A DNA stretch of 64,000 bases from Tachypleus tridentatus (GCF_004210375.1 NC_134830.1:8432001-8496000); one strand, 5' to 3'. Counted from the stretch's first letter, positions 44,215 to 55,139 are shown. Notes: generated by a model from the sequence alone, not told the origin. Numbers and translations: made by a program.

Positions 44215-46880
44215 GATTATATGTCTCAGGTCTTATTAACTAACAGTCACATAATGGATTATCTGTCTCAGATATTAATATCTAACAGTCTCACAATGGG
44301 CTATCTGTCTCAGGTCTTAATATCTAACAGTCTCACAATGGATTGTCTGTCTCAGGTCTTTCTAACTAACAGTCACATAATGGATTATCTGTCTCAGATC
44401 TTACTAGCTAACAGACTCACAATGGGTTATCTGTCTCAGATCTTAATATCTAACAGTCTAACAATGGATTATCTGTCTCAGGTCTTAATATCTAACAGTC
44501 TCACAATGGGTTATCTGTCTCAGGTCTTAATATCTAACAGTCTCACAATGGATTGTTTGTCTCAGGTCTTTCTAACTAACAGTCACATAATGGATTATCT
44601 GTCTCAGATCTTAATATCTAACAGTCTCACAATGGATTATCTGTCTCAGGTCTTAATTTCTAACAGTCTTACAATGGATTATTTGTCTCAGGTCTTAATA
44701 TCTAACAGTCTCACAATTGATTGTCTGTCTCAGGTCTTTCTAACTAACAGTCACATAATGGATTATCTGTCTCAGATCTTACTAGCTAACAGACTCACAA
44801 TGGGTTATCTGTCTCAGATCTTAATATCTAACAGTCTCACAATGGATTATCTGTCTCAGGTCTTAATATCTAACAGTCTCACAATGGGTTATCTGTCTCA
44901 GGTCTTAATTTCTAACAGTCTTACAATGGATTATCTGTCTCAGGTCTTAATATCTAACAGTCTCACAATTGATTGTCTGTCTCAGGTCTTTCTAACTAAC
45001 AGTCACATAATGGATTATCTGTCTTAGATCTTACTATCTAACAGTCTCACAATGGATTGTCTGTCTCAGGTCTTTCTAACTAACAGTCTCACAATGGATT
45101 ATCTGTCTCAGATCTTAATATCTAACAGTCTCACAATGGATTATCTGTCTCAGGTCTTATTAACTAACAGTCACATAATGGATTATCTGTCTCAGATCTT
45201 AATATCTAACACTCTCACAATGGGCTATCTGTCTCAGGTCTTAATATCTAACAGTCTCACAATGGATTATCTGTTTGAGGTCTTACTAACTAACAGTTTC
45301 ACAATGGTTTATCTGTCTCAGGTCTTAATATCTAACAGACTCACAATGGATTATCTGTCTCAGGTCTTAATATCTAACAGTCTCACAATGGATTATCTGT
45401 CTCAGGTCTTATTAACTAACAGTCACATAATGGATTATCTGTCTCAGGTCTTAATATCTAACAGTCTCACAATGGATTGTCTGTCTCAGTTCTTATTAAC
45501 TAACAGTCACATAATGGATTATCTGTCTCAGATATTAATATCTAACAGTCTCACAATGGGTTATCTGTCTCAGGTCTTAATATCTAACAGTCACATAATG
45601 GATTATCTGTCTCAGGTCTTAATATCTAACAGTCCCACAATGGATTATCTGTCTCAGGTCTTAATTTCTAACAGTCTTACAATGGATTATCTGTCTCAGG
45701 TCTTAATATCTAACAGTCTCACAATTGATTGTCTGTCTCAGGTCTTTCTAACTAACAGTCACATAATGGATTATCTGTCTCAGATCTTAATATCTAACAG
45801 TCTCACAATGGATTATCTGTCTCAGGTCTTAATTTCTAACAGTCTTACAATGGATTATCTGTCTCAGGTCTTAATATCTAACAGTCTCACAATTGATTGT
45901 CTGTCTCAGGTCTTTCTAACTAACAGTCACATAATGGATTATCTGTCTCAGATCTTACTATCTAACAGTCTCACAATTGATTGTCTGTCTCAGGTCTTAT
46001 TAACTAACAGTCACATAATGGATTATCTGTCTCAGATATTAATATCTAACAGTCTCACAATGGGTTATCTGTCTCAGGTCTTAATATCTAACAGTCACAT
46101 AATGGATTATCTGTCTCAGGTCTTAATATCTAACAGTCTCACAATGGGCTATCTGTCTCAGGTCTTAATATCTAACAGTCTCACAATGGATTGTCTGTCT
46201 CAGGTCTTTCTAACTAACAGTCACATAATGGATTATCTGTCTCAGATCTTACTAGCTAACAGACTCACAATGGGTTATCTGTCTCAGATCTTAATATCTA
46301 ACAGTCTCACAATGGATTATCTGTCTCAGGTCTTAATATCTAACAGTCTCACAATGGGTTATCTGTCTCAGGTCTTAATATCTAACAGACTCACAATGGA
46401 TTGTCTGTCTCAGGTCTTTCTAACTAACAGTCACATAATGGATTATCTGTCTCAGATCTTAATATCTAACAGTCTCACAATGGGTTATCTGTCTCAGGTC
46501 TTAATTTCTAACAGTCACACAATGGATTATCTGTCTCAGGTCTTACTATCTAACAGTCTCACAATGGATTGTCTGTCTCAGATCTTAATATCTAACAGTC
46601 TCACAATGGGCTATCTGTCTCAGGTGTTAATATCTAACAGTCTCACAATGGATTATCTGTTTGAGGTCTTACTAACTAACAGTTTCACAATGGTTTATCT
46701 GTCTCAGGGCTTAATATCTAACAGTCTCACAATGGGTTATCTGTCTCAGATTTTAATATCTAACAGTCACACAATGGACTATCTGTCTTAAGTCTTACTA
46801 ACTAACAGTTTCACAATGGGTTATCTGTCTCAGATCTTAATATCTAACAGTCACATAATGGGCTATCTATTTCAGGTATA
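44215..46880. repeat. 42-bp minisatellite (about 63 copies)
   Basis: The unit is ATATCTAACAGTCTCACAAT, GGATTATCTGTCTCAG, then GTCTTA. Four or so variants recur, including TCACATAATGG, CTAGCTAACAGACTC, GATTGTCTGTC and GGGTTATCTG. They are arranged in repeated blocks. All units are 42 bp, so one frame stays open at 44167-45027 and 45052-46791, encoding a 14-residue repeat (MDYLSQVLISNSLT and variants). A TAG at 45025-45027 and a TAA at 46789-46791 close it. The first codons come from the SINE tail, and there is no gene-like context, so I regard these frames as accidental. Confidence 0.95.
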
Positions 46881-47609
46881 AGTCATGAATGTTTATTTAT
46901 TTACAAAAGAGCTCTACCCATGCTACACTGGTGGATAATTCGCGCATCTCTTTGCATCTAATTTGATAATTTACTACAGTGAAATCTAACAATGAAGTTT
47001 CCCGCACGTCAGTATTACCCCAAACAGATGCATGGTCTTACAGTTGAATACTTATAAAACATTACTGATTACATATTGAAGTCCAATAGATGAAAAGAAT
47101 AAACTTATGTGATAGAAGGAAGAGAACAAGACATCAAATCAAAACTAAACTACACTCCTATAATACCAGTCACTCATTGGACAAAGTTTTCACCAAATCA
47201 CACTCTATTATTATATCAGGCGGAGGCGCTAAGTTTCCAGTTCTTGCCTCAATGAAGACTGATGACCGACTCGTTCTAGTAACTGACAAACAGCTTACGG
47301 ACGATTGAGTGGATACAGGCTACGAATGAATATTCTTATACATATGTCCTTTGAACACCTATAAATTAAATCAGGTCGTCCTATTTGAAACAGATGAGCA
47401 GCCGTGATGTTTTAAAAAAGCAGGATGTGGAAAAAAAAAAGGTCAGAGGGGAAACCCAGAAGCCCGAGTACTTTTGACAAGTGGTCTTTTTTTCATCAGG
47501 GGTCAAAGACAGATGAATTTTTAGAGTAGAAAATGCTCAGAAAACGCATCACGTGAATGCTACGGTAGGTGTCGTTTCAACGACAGTGACGTTTTTTGTT
47601 TTGTTTTTC
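46881..47609. other. Spacer without recognised feature
   Basis: About 730 bp of mixed composition. A 72-codon open frame at 47090-47308 has no recognisable motif. An A-run at 47431-47440 and a pyrimidine run ending TTTTTCAG at 47612 precede a GC-elevated patch. Confidence 0.5.
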
Positions 47610-47945
47610 AGTTCGTGAATAGCGCCCCCTACCACATTAATGTCCTTACGCCAGTGGCGTCAGGAATATCAAGTTACAGCAATATCCACAGGTGTTGAAG
47701 AGGGCGACAGAGCTCACCCGCTAATCGGCGCCGGCTGTGACGCTGAGAAAGAGCCGTTCCGGGTCTGGCCTACCTCTTGTTATCTCGCGTCTGGCGTGCT
47801 TTCTTGGTCAGAGAATAGATTTCATAAAGGCAAACGTAACTTTTGTATTCACAGCAGCGAGACATATTTCTCTCGAGGCGACTGTCTGGCGACGAGGATA
47901 GGAACAAAAGACAATAAAAAAATCTCTCATGATCTATTCGTTTAG
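47610..47945 (+). other. GC-elevated patch with 101-codon open frame (possible exon or promoter region)
   Basis: Between AT-rich neighbours this stretch is visibly richer in G+C and contains CpG-bearing words such as GGCGCCGG, CTCGCGTC and CTCGAGGCGAC. A pyrimidine tract TTTTGTTTTGTTTTTCAG lies just before it and would serve as a splice acceptor. The open frame at 47640-47945 begins MSLRQWRQEYQV and ends at TAG. I recognise no domain. The composition could mark an exon, a promoter-associated island or an unidentified repeat; evidence for coding is weak. Confidence 0.25.
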
Positions 47946-48186
47946 TTTCCTTAATGTGTTCATAAAGATATAGAATATCTGGAAACCATGTCATTGAATT
48001 TATTAACATTTTTATCTAGAATATTCGAGATTTTACAGATGGCTGCACGTCACTGTTGGCAACAGGAAAGTTTCTTGACAATAGAGATTCCAGGTTTCAG
48101 ACACGAGTAAACAGTTTGGTTAGTTAACGTAATTGTCTGAAATCCTGTAGTTCACCAAAAAAAAACAAACAATTATAAGAACGTAC
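47946..48186. other. Short AT-rich spacer
   Basis: No element recognised. Contains an A-run (AAAAAAAAAC) near 48158. Confidence 0.5.
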
Positions 48187-48391
48187 ACGTATTAAGTAAC
48201 ACACCTCTTTAGACTGTCACATCTCCTACGTATTAAGTAACACACCTCTTTAGACTGTAACATCTCCTACGTATTAAGTAAAACACCTCTTTAGACTGTA
48301 AAATCTCCTACGTATTAAGAAACACACCTCTTTAGACTGTAACATCTTCTACGTATTAAATAGCACACCTCTTTAGACTGTAGCATCTCCT
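48187..48391. repeat. 41-bp tandem repeat, 5 copies
   Basis: Five exact-length units of ACGTATTAAGTAACACACCT, CTTTAGACTGTAACATCTCC and T (205 bp). There are a few substitutions per copy and no length change. Confidence 0.96.
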
Positions 48392-48561
48392 ACAGTAAGG
48401 TCTGTGTGTTTGTCTTTGGATAATCACACAAATATACCTGCGATAGTGATTTCTAATATACTTCAGAAGAAACATCAAGTCTATGAATCTCATTAATAAC
48501 GTCAACTCTTGACCTCCTGAACAGTGAAATTAGATTGTTACCCTCATTAAGCACTCATGGT

Positions 48562-48680
48562 CTGCTAGCCACTGGGTCACACAATGAACCAGTAGATTCA
48601 TAGTACAGCCTGCTAACCACTGGGTCACACAATGAACCAGTAAATCCACAGTATGACTTGCTAACCGTTGGGCTACACTT
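48562..48680. repeat. 48-bp tandem repeat, about 2.5 copies
   Basis: CTGCTAGCCACTGGGTCACA, CAATGAACCAGTAGATTCAT and AGTACAGC repeat with a 48-bp offset; the third copy decays after GTTGGGCTACAC. The words TAACCACTGGGTCACAC look like a reversed tRNA A-box region, so the unit may derive from a SINE head (weak inference). Confidence 0.85.
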
Positions 48681-48949
48681 GACCTCTTCAGGCAGTAATA
48701 AAAAAATAACTTTTGGACAAAATAAGAGTGGAAATTTGTGTCCAGTTCATGTCTTACATATAATGTCTTGCATACAAATAGAGTCACGAGAAGCATGGCG
48801 ACTAGATCCCGTTCAAGACATCTGTTACTCCAGCAGCGTTTCCCAGTTTTTAACATTTTCGCATCTTAATACACTTAACTTTCACTAACACTGAAGGTTG
48901 GTATTTTTTTTCTGCTCCAAAATACAAAAGTACAAATATAGAAATATTA

Positions 48950-49115
48950 ATATTGTTTATTTGCTTTGAATTTCACCAAAGCTGTAAGAGAGCTATCTTC
49001 GCTAACCGTTCCTAATTTAGCACCACTTCCGCCACATCTTGGACTACTGTTTTAACAACGATCAGTAAGATTGACCGTCCCATTATAACGCCCCACGGCT
49101 GAAAAGGCAAGCATA
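48950..49115 (-). mobile_element. SINE-A, diverged and internally deleted
   Basis: The tail TTGTTTATTTGCTTTGAATT, then TTCGCTAACCGTTCCTAATT, a gap, then GATTGACCGTCCCATTATAA and GGCTGAAAAGGCAAGCATAG. About 35-40 bp of the central domain and the whole tRNA-like head are missing. Confidence 0.85.
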
Positions 49116-49670
49116 GTTTCCTTGAGTATTATAATTTTACCATGTGTCGTAAGATACACCGAGAAAGCCGGTCTTTAATTACAGATATTATAAAATAGAG
49201 CATAGGTAAGTTTCATGGGAAAACCGCTGAGAGTACCCCTAGTAACTAGTGATCACGGGGAGGGCAGACAGCCACCAATTTTATACCAAACGCTGTCTGC
49301 ACTAAGGAAGTGACTGCCACTCTTAGAAAGCAACCACAGTGCGGAGAATTATTGCGTCATCTCACAGATTCGAAGTCGAATCGCTAGCTCCATAATCCAT
49401 AGCTGTACTATAGGGTAAAATTATGTCTCATCTAGAGAAACCAATCTACGCACCATTTGAAAATAATTGTTTTTTCTGTTTTAATTTCAGTGGCGGAGTC
49501 ACGTTTTATCCACTTCTTGGCCATGTGACAACTTAGACAAACTATTAACTTTTGTTGTCCATTCAACTGCCTCGTTCTTTCGACCATAAAATTAACCAAT
49601 TATTCTCGTGGCTTTATTCCAAACCAATTATCGTATTACTTCGAATTCTGCCACATTTTCCCCAAATGGT
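49116..49670. other. Spacer with a possible third-type SINE remnant
   Basis: No gene. Between about 49235 and 49400 the words GGGGAGGGCAGACAGCC and CAGATTCGAAGTCGAATCGC resemble the order seen at 58.98-59.2 kb (GGAGGGCAAACA, then a reversed B-box-like stretch). This might be an old relative; similarity is weak. Confidence 0.25.
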
Positions 49671-49947
49671 TTAGTTTGTTTTTTTGAAATTCGCTAAAAG
49701 CCACACGAGAGCTATCTGCATTAGCCGTCCCTAATTTAACAGTATAAGACTAGAAGGAAGGCAGCTAGTCATCACCGCCCACCGCCAACTCTTGGACTAC
49801 TCTTTTACCAAATAATAGTGGGATTGACCGTCACATTATAACGACCCCACGGCTGAAAGGGCGAGCATGTTTGGTGCGACGGGGATTCGAACCCGCGACC
49901 CTCAGATTACGAGTCGAACGCCTTAACCCACCTGGCCATGTCGTTCC
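49671..49947 (-). mobile_element. SINE-A, full length
   Basis: Complete reversed copy: T-rich tail, AAATTCGCTAAAAGCCACAC, ATCACCGCCCACCGCCAACT, GTGGGATTGACCGTCACATT, GGCGAGCATGTTTGGTGCGA. The tRNA-like head follows, with B box GGATTCGAACC (reversed) and CAGATTACGAGTCGAACGCC. This copy best shows the head's likeness to tRNA-Lys around the anticodon stem, with CGT at the anticodon position. No clear target-site duplication. Confidence 0.95.
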
Positions 49948-50311
49948 CGAATTAGGGCGCATCTCAAATCCGAGATACAATTCTTCACCATTCGGAAGTC
50001 TCGAAAGCACCATTTTCCTCTAACAACAAAGTTTTTTTCGAAAAGCCACTGCATTACCAAACAGATTAGACTGTATTTTAAAAAGAACTTAACTTAGAAA
50101 GACTAAAAGCAACATGCAGAAAACATCAAATTTGCCGATGTCAGCGCCTCTAGTGGTAATGTTGGATATCATCGTCGTCAATCTTTGTCTGACTTTGCTG
50201 TCGTTTTTTTTATTTTAACTGCGTTTTTTACCCATGAAAAAGTGTTTTATATGCGATGCTGAATTTAAAAGAAACGTTATTTTTGTGCGCCAAAAATTTA
50301 GGAATCGTGCA

Positions 50312-50579
50312 GCCGTTTTGTTTGTTTTGTTTTTGAATTTCGCGCAAAGCTACACGAGGGCTATCTGTGCTAGTCGTCCCTAATTTAGCAATGTAAGACT
50401 ACAGGGACGATAGCTAGTCATCACCACCCACCGCCAACTCTTGGGCTACTCTTTTACCAACAAATAGTGGGATTGACCGTAACATTATAATGTCCCCATG
50501 GCTGAAAGAGCGATCGTGTTTGGATTTGAACCCGCGACCCTGAGATTACGAGTCGAGCGCCCTCACCACCTGGCAACCC
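50312..50579 (-). mobile_element. SINE-A, near full length
   Basis: Reversed copy from TTTTGTTTGTTTTGTTTTTG to the head end at CACCACCTGGCAACC. A short deletion removes GGTGCGACGG just before the B box (GTGTTTGGATTTGAACCC). Central domain intact. Confidence 0.94.
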
Positions 50580-50895
50580 ATTTCTTCTACCTAATTTAAC
50601 GTTATGTATTTATTTCTGTTATTTTAATATAATTTTATTTTTCTGGTCATTATTATTAACATTACAGATATTCTTATTACGCAATGTCATTAAATGGACT
50701 ATTGAATGACTAGTTCAACCATTATTTGTTTCAAAAAAATTTCAAATAACGATTCTATTCACGTGCACGAAACGTATTGCACGTGCCTTTATTCTACAGG
50801 TTGTCTCTGGCTAGAGTTTAATGTAAGGATTCGAGCTAGACAAGTGTTCTTCACATATTCTAATCTCAGTAAATTCTGACGTACATTTATCTCCC
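50580..50895. other. AT-rich spacer
   Basis: No open frame, repeat or element recognised. Confidence 0.55.
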
Positions 50896-50957
50896 TTTTG
50901 TTTGCTTCGAGTATTCGTGCGAAGGTTCTCGAGGGTTGTCTGCTTTAAGTCGTCGAT
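50896..50957 (-). mobile_element. SINE-A tail remnant (uncertain)
   Basis: TTTGTTTGCTTCGAGTATTC, GTGCGAAGGTTCTCGAGGG and TTGTCTGCTTTAAGTCGTC follow the order of the reversed SINE-A tail (TTTGTTTG, GCGCAAAG, CTCGAGGGCTATCTG, TAGCCGTC) with many substitutions. Confidence 0.5.
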
Positions 50958-51419
50958 GGGCTTGAACTCATAGAAATTGCTCCAGCAAGGGGCAAATTTG
51001 TGAAACTTTTAGTAATTTTTTTACCCTTCCCGGCCACCAGTGACCTAAATCCTGACCACGAACAGTTGGAACACATTCGTTGAATAAAGACAAGTGGTAT
51101 AATATAATAAAAATCTGTACGCTTAAAAATATACAGGATAGAAGCGTATTCTCTTTTCATTACTTTGAAATCTAGTGGTCTATGAAGTATGCTATTCACA
51201 TGCACGTGTAACGTTGAATAGAGTAAGGGACACACAACACACACAAAAAAAAACCCAAAGAAACCAGCACGTCATATCTGGATTTATGTATTATTAATAA
51301 GAGTTGATTCATTACAGGTGACAACTTGTTAAAAACGGACGACAATGCAGCCAAACGGATGAGGTTGTATGGACGCCTTTTATTTTTCTGACCCAGATAA
51401 GTTCTTATCTTAAACTTAC
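50958..51419. other. Spacer without recognised feature
   Basis: Mostly AT-rich. An open frame on the minus strand (50945-51244) has no recognisable domain. A run of A at about 51245-51253 follows a CACACAACACACACA stretch. A donor-like GTAAGT lies at its right boundary on the minus strand. Confidence 0.5.
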
Positions 51420-51704
51420 GGTAGGATCAACTCTACTTGGCAAATGTTTTGACAGTTTTTTCACCACTTCTTCTCTGACTGATACCTCCGGCTAGTCATG
51501 ACAGAAAAATGCAAACTCCACGTGTGTAATCTAGAAATATTGTTTTCAACTTCTAGAATTTCTTTGTCGCAACGTTCACGCTGTCGCCGTAATACCTCCA
51601 GATGTCGCTGTGACATGAGAGATGTATTTATGTACCGACGTTTCTCAAGAGGTTTTTGTTTGATGATTGCCTTTAGGTTCTGCACATTCGGTTCACCGGT
51701 ATGT
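51420..51704 (-). CDS. Possible exon of an unidentified protein (or decayed exon)
   Basis: On the minus strand an acceptor-like CTACATTTCAG ends at 51705. An open frame follows that reads HTGEPNVQNLKAIIKQ and continues through a highly charged, helix-prone stretch (SQRHLEVLRRQRERCDKEIL) to a TGA at 51461-51463. In another frame the last ~24 codons before a donor-like GTAAGT (51414-51419) read PEVSVREEVV then KKLSKHLPSRVDPT, which also looks protein-like. The acceptor-to-donor span is 285 bp. The change of frame means a frameshift (pseudogene), a different exon boundary, or chance. The charged helical character suggests coiled coil. I do not recognise the family. Its neighbours are SINEs, so there is no supporting context. 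Confidence 0.3.
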
Positions 51705-51826
51705 CTGAAATGTAGGCCAGCGTGGTTTGATTATAGATATGTTTACAAAAGAATAAATAAACTAAAACAATTACTTGCGCGAGGGAAGCGCTCTTTAAAG
51801 TTTTTGTTACCATGGATTTTGTTTAG

Positions 51827-51935
51827 GAAAGCACCTGTCCATCACCACCGGCCACCAACTCTGTTACAAATGAAAAGTGTGATTGGCCTAGATGTTCTAA
51901 CGGTTCCACGGCTGGAAAAGCGAGCGTATGGTATA
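51827..51935 (-). mobile_element. SINE-A central-domain fragment, strongly diverged
   Basis: CCATCACCACCGGCCACCAA, CTCTGTTAC, GTGTGATTGGCC and CCACGGCTGGAAAAGCGAGC keep the order of the reversed SINE-A centre. Tail and head are absent. Confidence 0.7.
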
Positions 51936-52009
51936 ATACACAACATGTTATTTTAACATTCCATCTTCTTGTTCAGTAACGTTAAAGTTAGCGGTTTATA
52001 TAATACACA

Positions 52010-52056
52010 ACACAGCACAGATAGCCTATTGTGGAGTTTTGTGAAAAACAAAGGAA
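52010..52056 (+). mobile_element. SINE-B tail fragment
   Basis: CAGCACAGATAGCCTATTGT, GGAGTTTTGTG and an A-rich end match the tail of the full SINE-B copy at 60859-60994 (CAGATAGCCCATTGTGTAGC, TTTGTGC). Confidence 0.65.
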
Positions 52057-52168
52057 ACAAACATCTAAAGTAGTGTTCGTTTGTTTCCGCTCACATCAGC
52101 TGATACAGTGTTATTTTTTTACCTCGATTGTACCTCACAGAATTATTTCCGAGGGCAACTCTAGGTTT

Positions 52169-52188
52169 TATATATATATATATATATA
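52169..52188. repeat. (TA)n microsatellite
   Basis: An uninterrupted run of ten TA dinucleotides. Confidence 0.95.
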
Positions 52189-53020
52189 CATTAAAAGTAA
52201 TGCGTCATTGTTTTATGTTTAGAAAACTGTTTATAAAATAGTTTATAAAATTACAAAAATCTCACTCTATGACGATATAGCCTTGCATTCACACACACAC
52301 TATTCTAGTAAATAAAGGAAAGTAGCATTTGATTAAAAATGGTTCCTAGAGGTTATTTTAAAAAATATCATAAATTTATATAACGCTTCTTTTTTTTAAA
52401 AAAAAAATCTAATAACTTTGACGTTTTAGACTGGAAGGAATCGGATGTGCAGGACCTAAACATGTGAGAGGTGTTTAGAACTCGGAATATATGATTTTTA
52501 TTCTACTTGTTTTAAGGCTTAGCATTTAAGGTGCTTGAAACTGGTAAGAATATTGTTCGTAAAGGAAGAAAGTAGTTGAAGACGAAACGGTTGTTTAACA
52601 TTCCACGTGGAGCAGTACACAACACTTCAGCTTAACAGCCCATAAATTCAAGCAATGAGTCATCTGTATTCGCATCTCAGAAGATCTTGACATACGTAAC
52701 CACCAACCGTGTTTATTGTTAGATTGATAAGAACAGAAACTGGCTTTATTAATGGTGTGTCGTGATTTACTTACTATCCTTCCAGCGACCGATGTTTTTC
52801 TTTTGAAAACCAACGAAGAGTTAGAGTGAAACACAAAGCAAACTTCAACACGAAAATAAGTGTCCGTGTAGTGTTTCTGATTGGTTAGTGTAGATACCTA
52901 GCGAAACATGTAGATAAGTTGTCAAAACTGTCCTCTGACGAGACGTTCTTCAACTAGCAATGCATAAGCTCCCGTTTAACCCTATGCACGTGCGTGGTCG
53001 AAGTACGCATGTCACGACCT
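52189..53020. other. Spacer without recognised feature
   Basis: About 830 bp, AT-rich, with adjacent T and A runs near 52390-52408. A 79-codon open frame on the minus strand (52595-52834) has no recognisable domain. Confidence 0.55.
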
Positions 53021-53030
53021 TTCTTTCACA

Positions 53031-53298
53031 TTTTATTTGTTTTGGAATTTCGCACAAAGCAACTCGAGGGCTATCTGTGCTAGCCGTCCCTAATTTAGTA
53101 GTGTAAGACTAGAGGGAAGCCAGCTAGTCATCACCACCCACCGCCAACTCTTGGGCTACTCTTTTACCAACGAATAGTGGGATTGACCGTCACATTATAA
53201 CGCCTCCACGGCTGGGAGGGCGAGCATGTTTTGGCGCGAACCCGCGACCCTCAGATTATGAAGCGCACGCCTTAACGCGCTAGGCCATGCCAGGCCCA
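53031..53298 (-). mobile_element. SINE-A, variant subfamily, with target-site duplication
   Basis: Complete reversed copy. Diagnostic words are CACAAAGCAACTCGAGGGC, AAGCCAGCTAG, CTCCACGGCTGGGAGGGCGA and a head ending ACGCGCTAGGCCATGCCAGG; the copy at 56667 shares most of them. A 10-bp direct repeat TTCTTTCACA flanks it (53021-53030 and 53299-53308). A short deletion lies before the B box. Confidence 0.95.
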
Positions 53299-53308
53299 TT
53301 CTTTCACA

Positions 53309-54050
53309 CAGTGCTATTTAAAATAGTATCGTGTACTCCATGTTGTACTTATCAACTGTTCGTTTTACCCTACACTGCTAATTTTAGTGACAGTTCGTGG
53401 TAGACAGAAAAAAAATCTCTTACAATGCATGTTAGTGTCTCTAGATGTTTTATGGATATAGTATGTAAATTCTACGCAAGACAAAAGTGTTTCTATTCTA
53501 TCCATAACAACACCTTGCACTGTGACTTGTCAAAGCCTGAGTTACACCGACTTTGTTAAATCACAGGCATATTTTGAGTGCAAACAGATATAAGTTTATG
53601 TATCTAACAACCTAGTACATAATACTAAACGCTTACTCTACTTTCGTGTAGACACACAGACTAAATTCGAAATAAGAGTGAAGATTCCTTTTCCGATACG
53701 GTGTCGGTCTATATGACCGACCCATGGATAATTTTGGCTTGTGTTTCCTCACACTTTTTACACTAATGCTGGCATAATAAAACGTTTCTGTTTTTAGAAT
53801 GTGCATTATTGTAAAAGTATGTAACTAAATCTATACACGTTAAAAAAACTTTTAGTGTTCTCTAGTTCTCCGGTTTGTACACATTCTTAAATTAAAGACG
53901 CTACTGCACGTTGGTGAAAATATGTTCCATCAGAAATGTGTTTTATCATAGAACGTGGATATGTTACACGTAGTTCAGATAAGTCTTATCATGTTGTGTC
54001 CTATGACATTACAACTGGAGAATGGATGATTTTTACACTTAAATATAAAT
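53309..54050. other. Spacer, ending in a decayed repeat copy
   Basis: No gene seen. The last ~100 bp (CATCAGAAATGTG, TCTTATCA, CATTACAACTGGAGAATGGA, TTTTTACACTTAAATATAAA) follow the order of the adjacent 62-bp unit and look like one or two degenerate copies. Confidence 0.55.
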
Positions 54051-54487
54051 ACGTCCCATCAGTGCTTGTCTCATTACACCAGGACTAGCGACTGTTACAC
54101 TTAGATACAAATACGTTCCATCAGTGCTTGTCTCATCACACCAGGACTAGAGACTGTTACACTTAGATACAAATACGTCCCATCAGTGCTTGTCTCATTA
54201 CACCAGGACTAGCGACTGTTACACTTAGATACAAATACGTCCCATCAGTGCTTGTCTCATTACACCAGGACTAGAGACTGTTACACTTAGATACAAATAC
54301 GTCCCATCAGTGCTTGTCTCATCACACCAGGACTAGACGACTGTTACACTTAGATACAAATACGTCCCATCAGTGCTTGTCTCATTACACCAGGACTAGC
54401 GACTGTTACACTTAGATACAAATACGTCCCATCAGTGTTTGTCTTATCACACCAGGACTGGAGATTGTTACGCTTAGATACAAATAA
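54051..54487. repeat. 62-bp minisatellite, 7 copies
   Basis: The unit contains ACGTCCCATCAGTGCTTGTC, TCATTACACCAGGACTAGCG and ACTGTTACACTTAGATACAA. Alternating units carry CTAGAG instead of CTAGCG, hinting at a two-unit exchange block; one unit has a 1-bp insertion (CTAGACGACTG). Confidence 0.97.
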
Positions 54488-55139
54488 TTTTGAACAGATT
54501 CCAGAAGTTAATAATTGTAATTTTAAGGATATCTAAGGTGTTGTGTGTTGTGGCTACATCTGTGTTTTTTGTGGGCAGTTATGATTATATTAATATTATA
54601 GTTTAATGTATGCTTTATATTTATTCGTACATATTTAAGTAGCTGGTAGTTTTTCATATAAACTGAATGTACAAAGGTCTTCAACATTAATACTATAGCT
54701 TAGTTAAGGTTGTAGGTTTTGAAATGTTACATACTACAAATCTTCCAAGGAAGATTGTGCCCACTTGATCACGTCAAGGACCAGTACAGATATTTTATAA
54801 GTTAGCATTAGTTGGTTCTTTCTATGTATGTGTTTATTTGGAACGAACAATGACACAGGCAATCTAAGGATTGTAGGATACTGTACTAGGGCTCTCTTCA
54901 GACTTGGAAGTGTCGTACCTTATTGGTATTGATGTTTTTACTGTCCTTTACAAAGTTTTAGAAGTGTCCTCTTCACCTCAATAGCCAATAGCTATTATAT
55001 ATACTACGAATCTGAGACCAGCCAGTCAAAACAACAACAAAGATTGTTTATTAATACATGTATGTTCCAATTATTTAGATTTAAATTTGTACATCTTTTA
55101 CTGTCTTTGTTTGATATATTATACCAAATAATTTGACGA
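54488..55139. other. Spacer without recognised feature
   Basis: About 650 bp, AT-rich. No repeat, SINE or convincing open frame. Confidence 0.55.

Noticed and set aside
47770..48009. 79-codon minus-strand open frame
   Set aside because: Antisense to the GC-elevated patch with no recognisable motif.
49860..49947. tRNA gene with CGT anticodon
   Set aside because: Head of a SINE; the acceptor stem does not pair as in a tRNA and the same head recurs in a dozen copies joined to the same body.
49831..50013. 60-codon minus-strand open frame
   Set aside because: Its C-terminal part is the forward reading of a SINE-A head (ARRTKHARPFSR type text seen in SINE translations).
51498..51956. 152-codon plus-strand open frame
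   Set aside because: Antisense to the possible exon and ends in SINE-A sequence; no recognisable domain.
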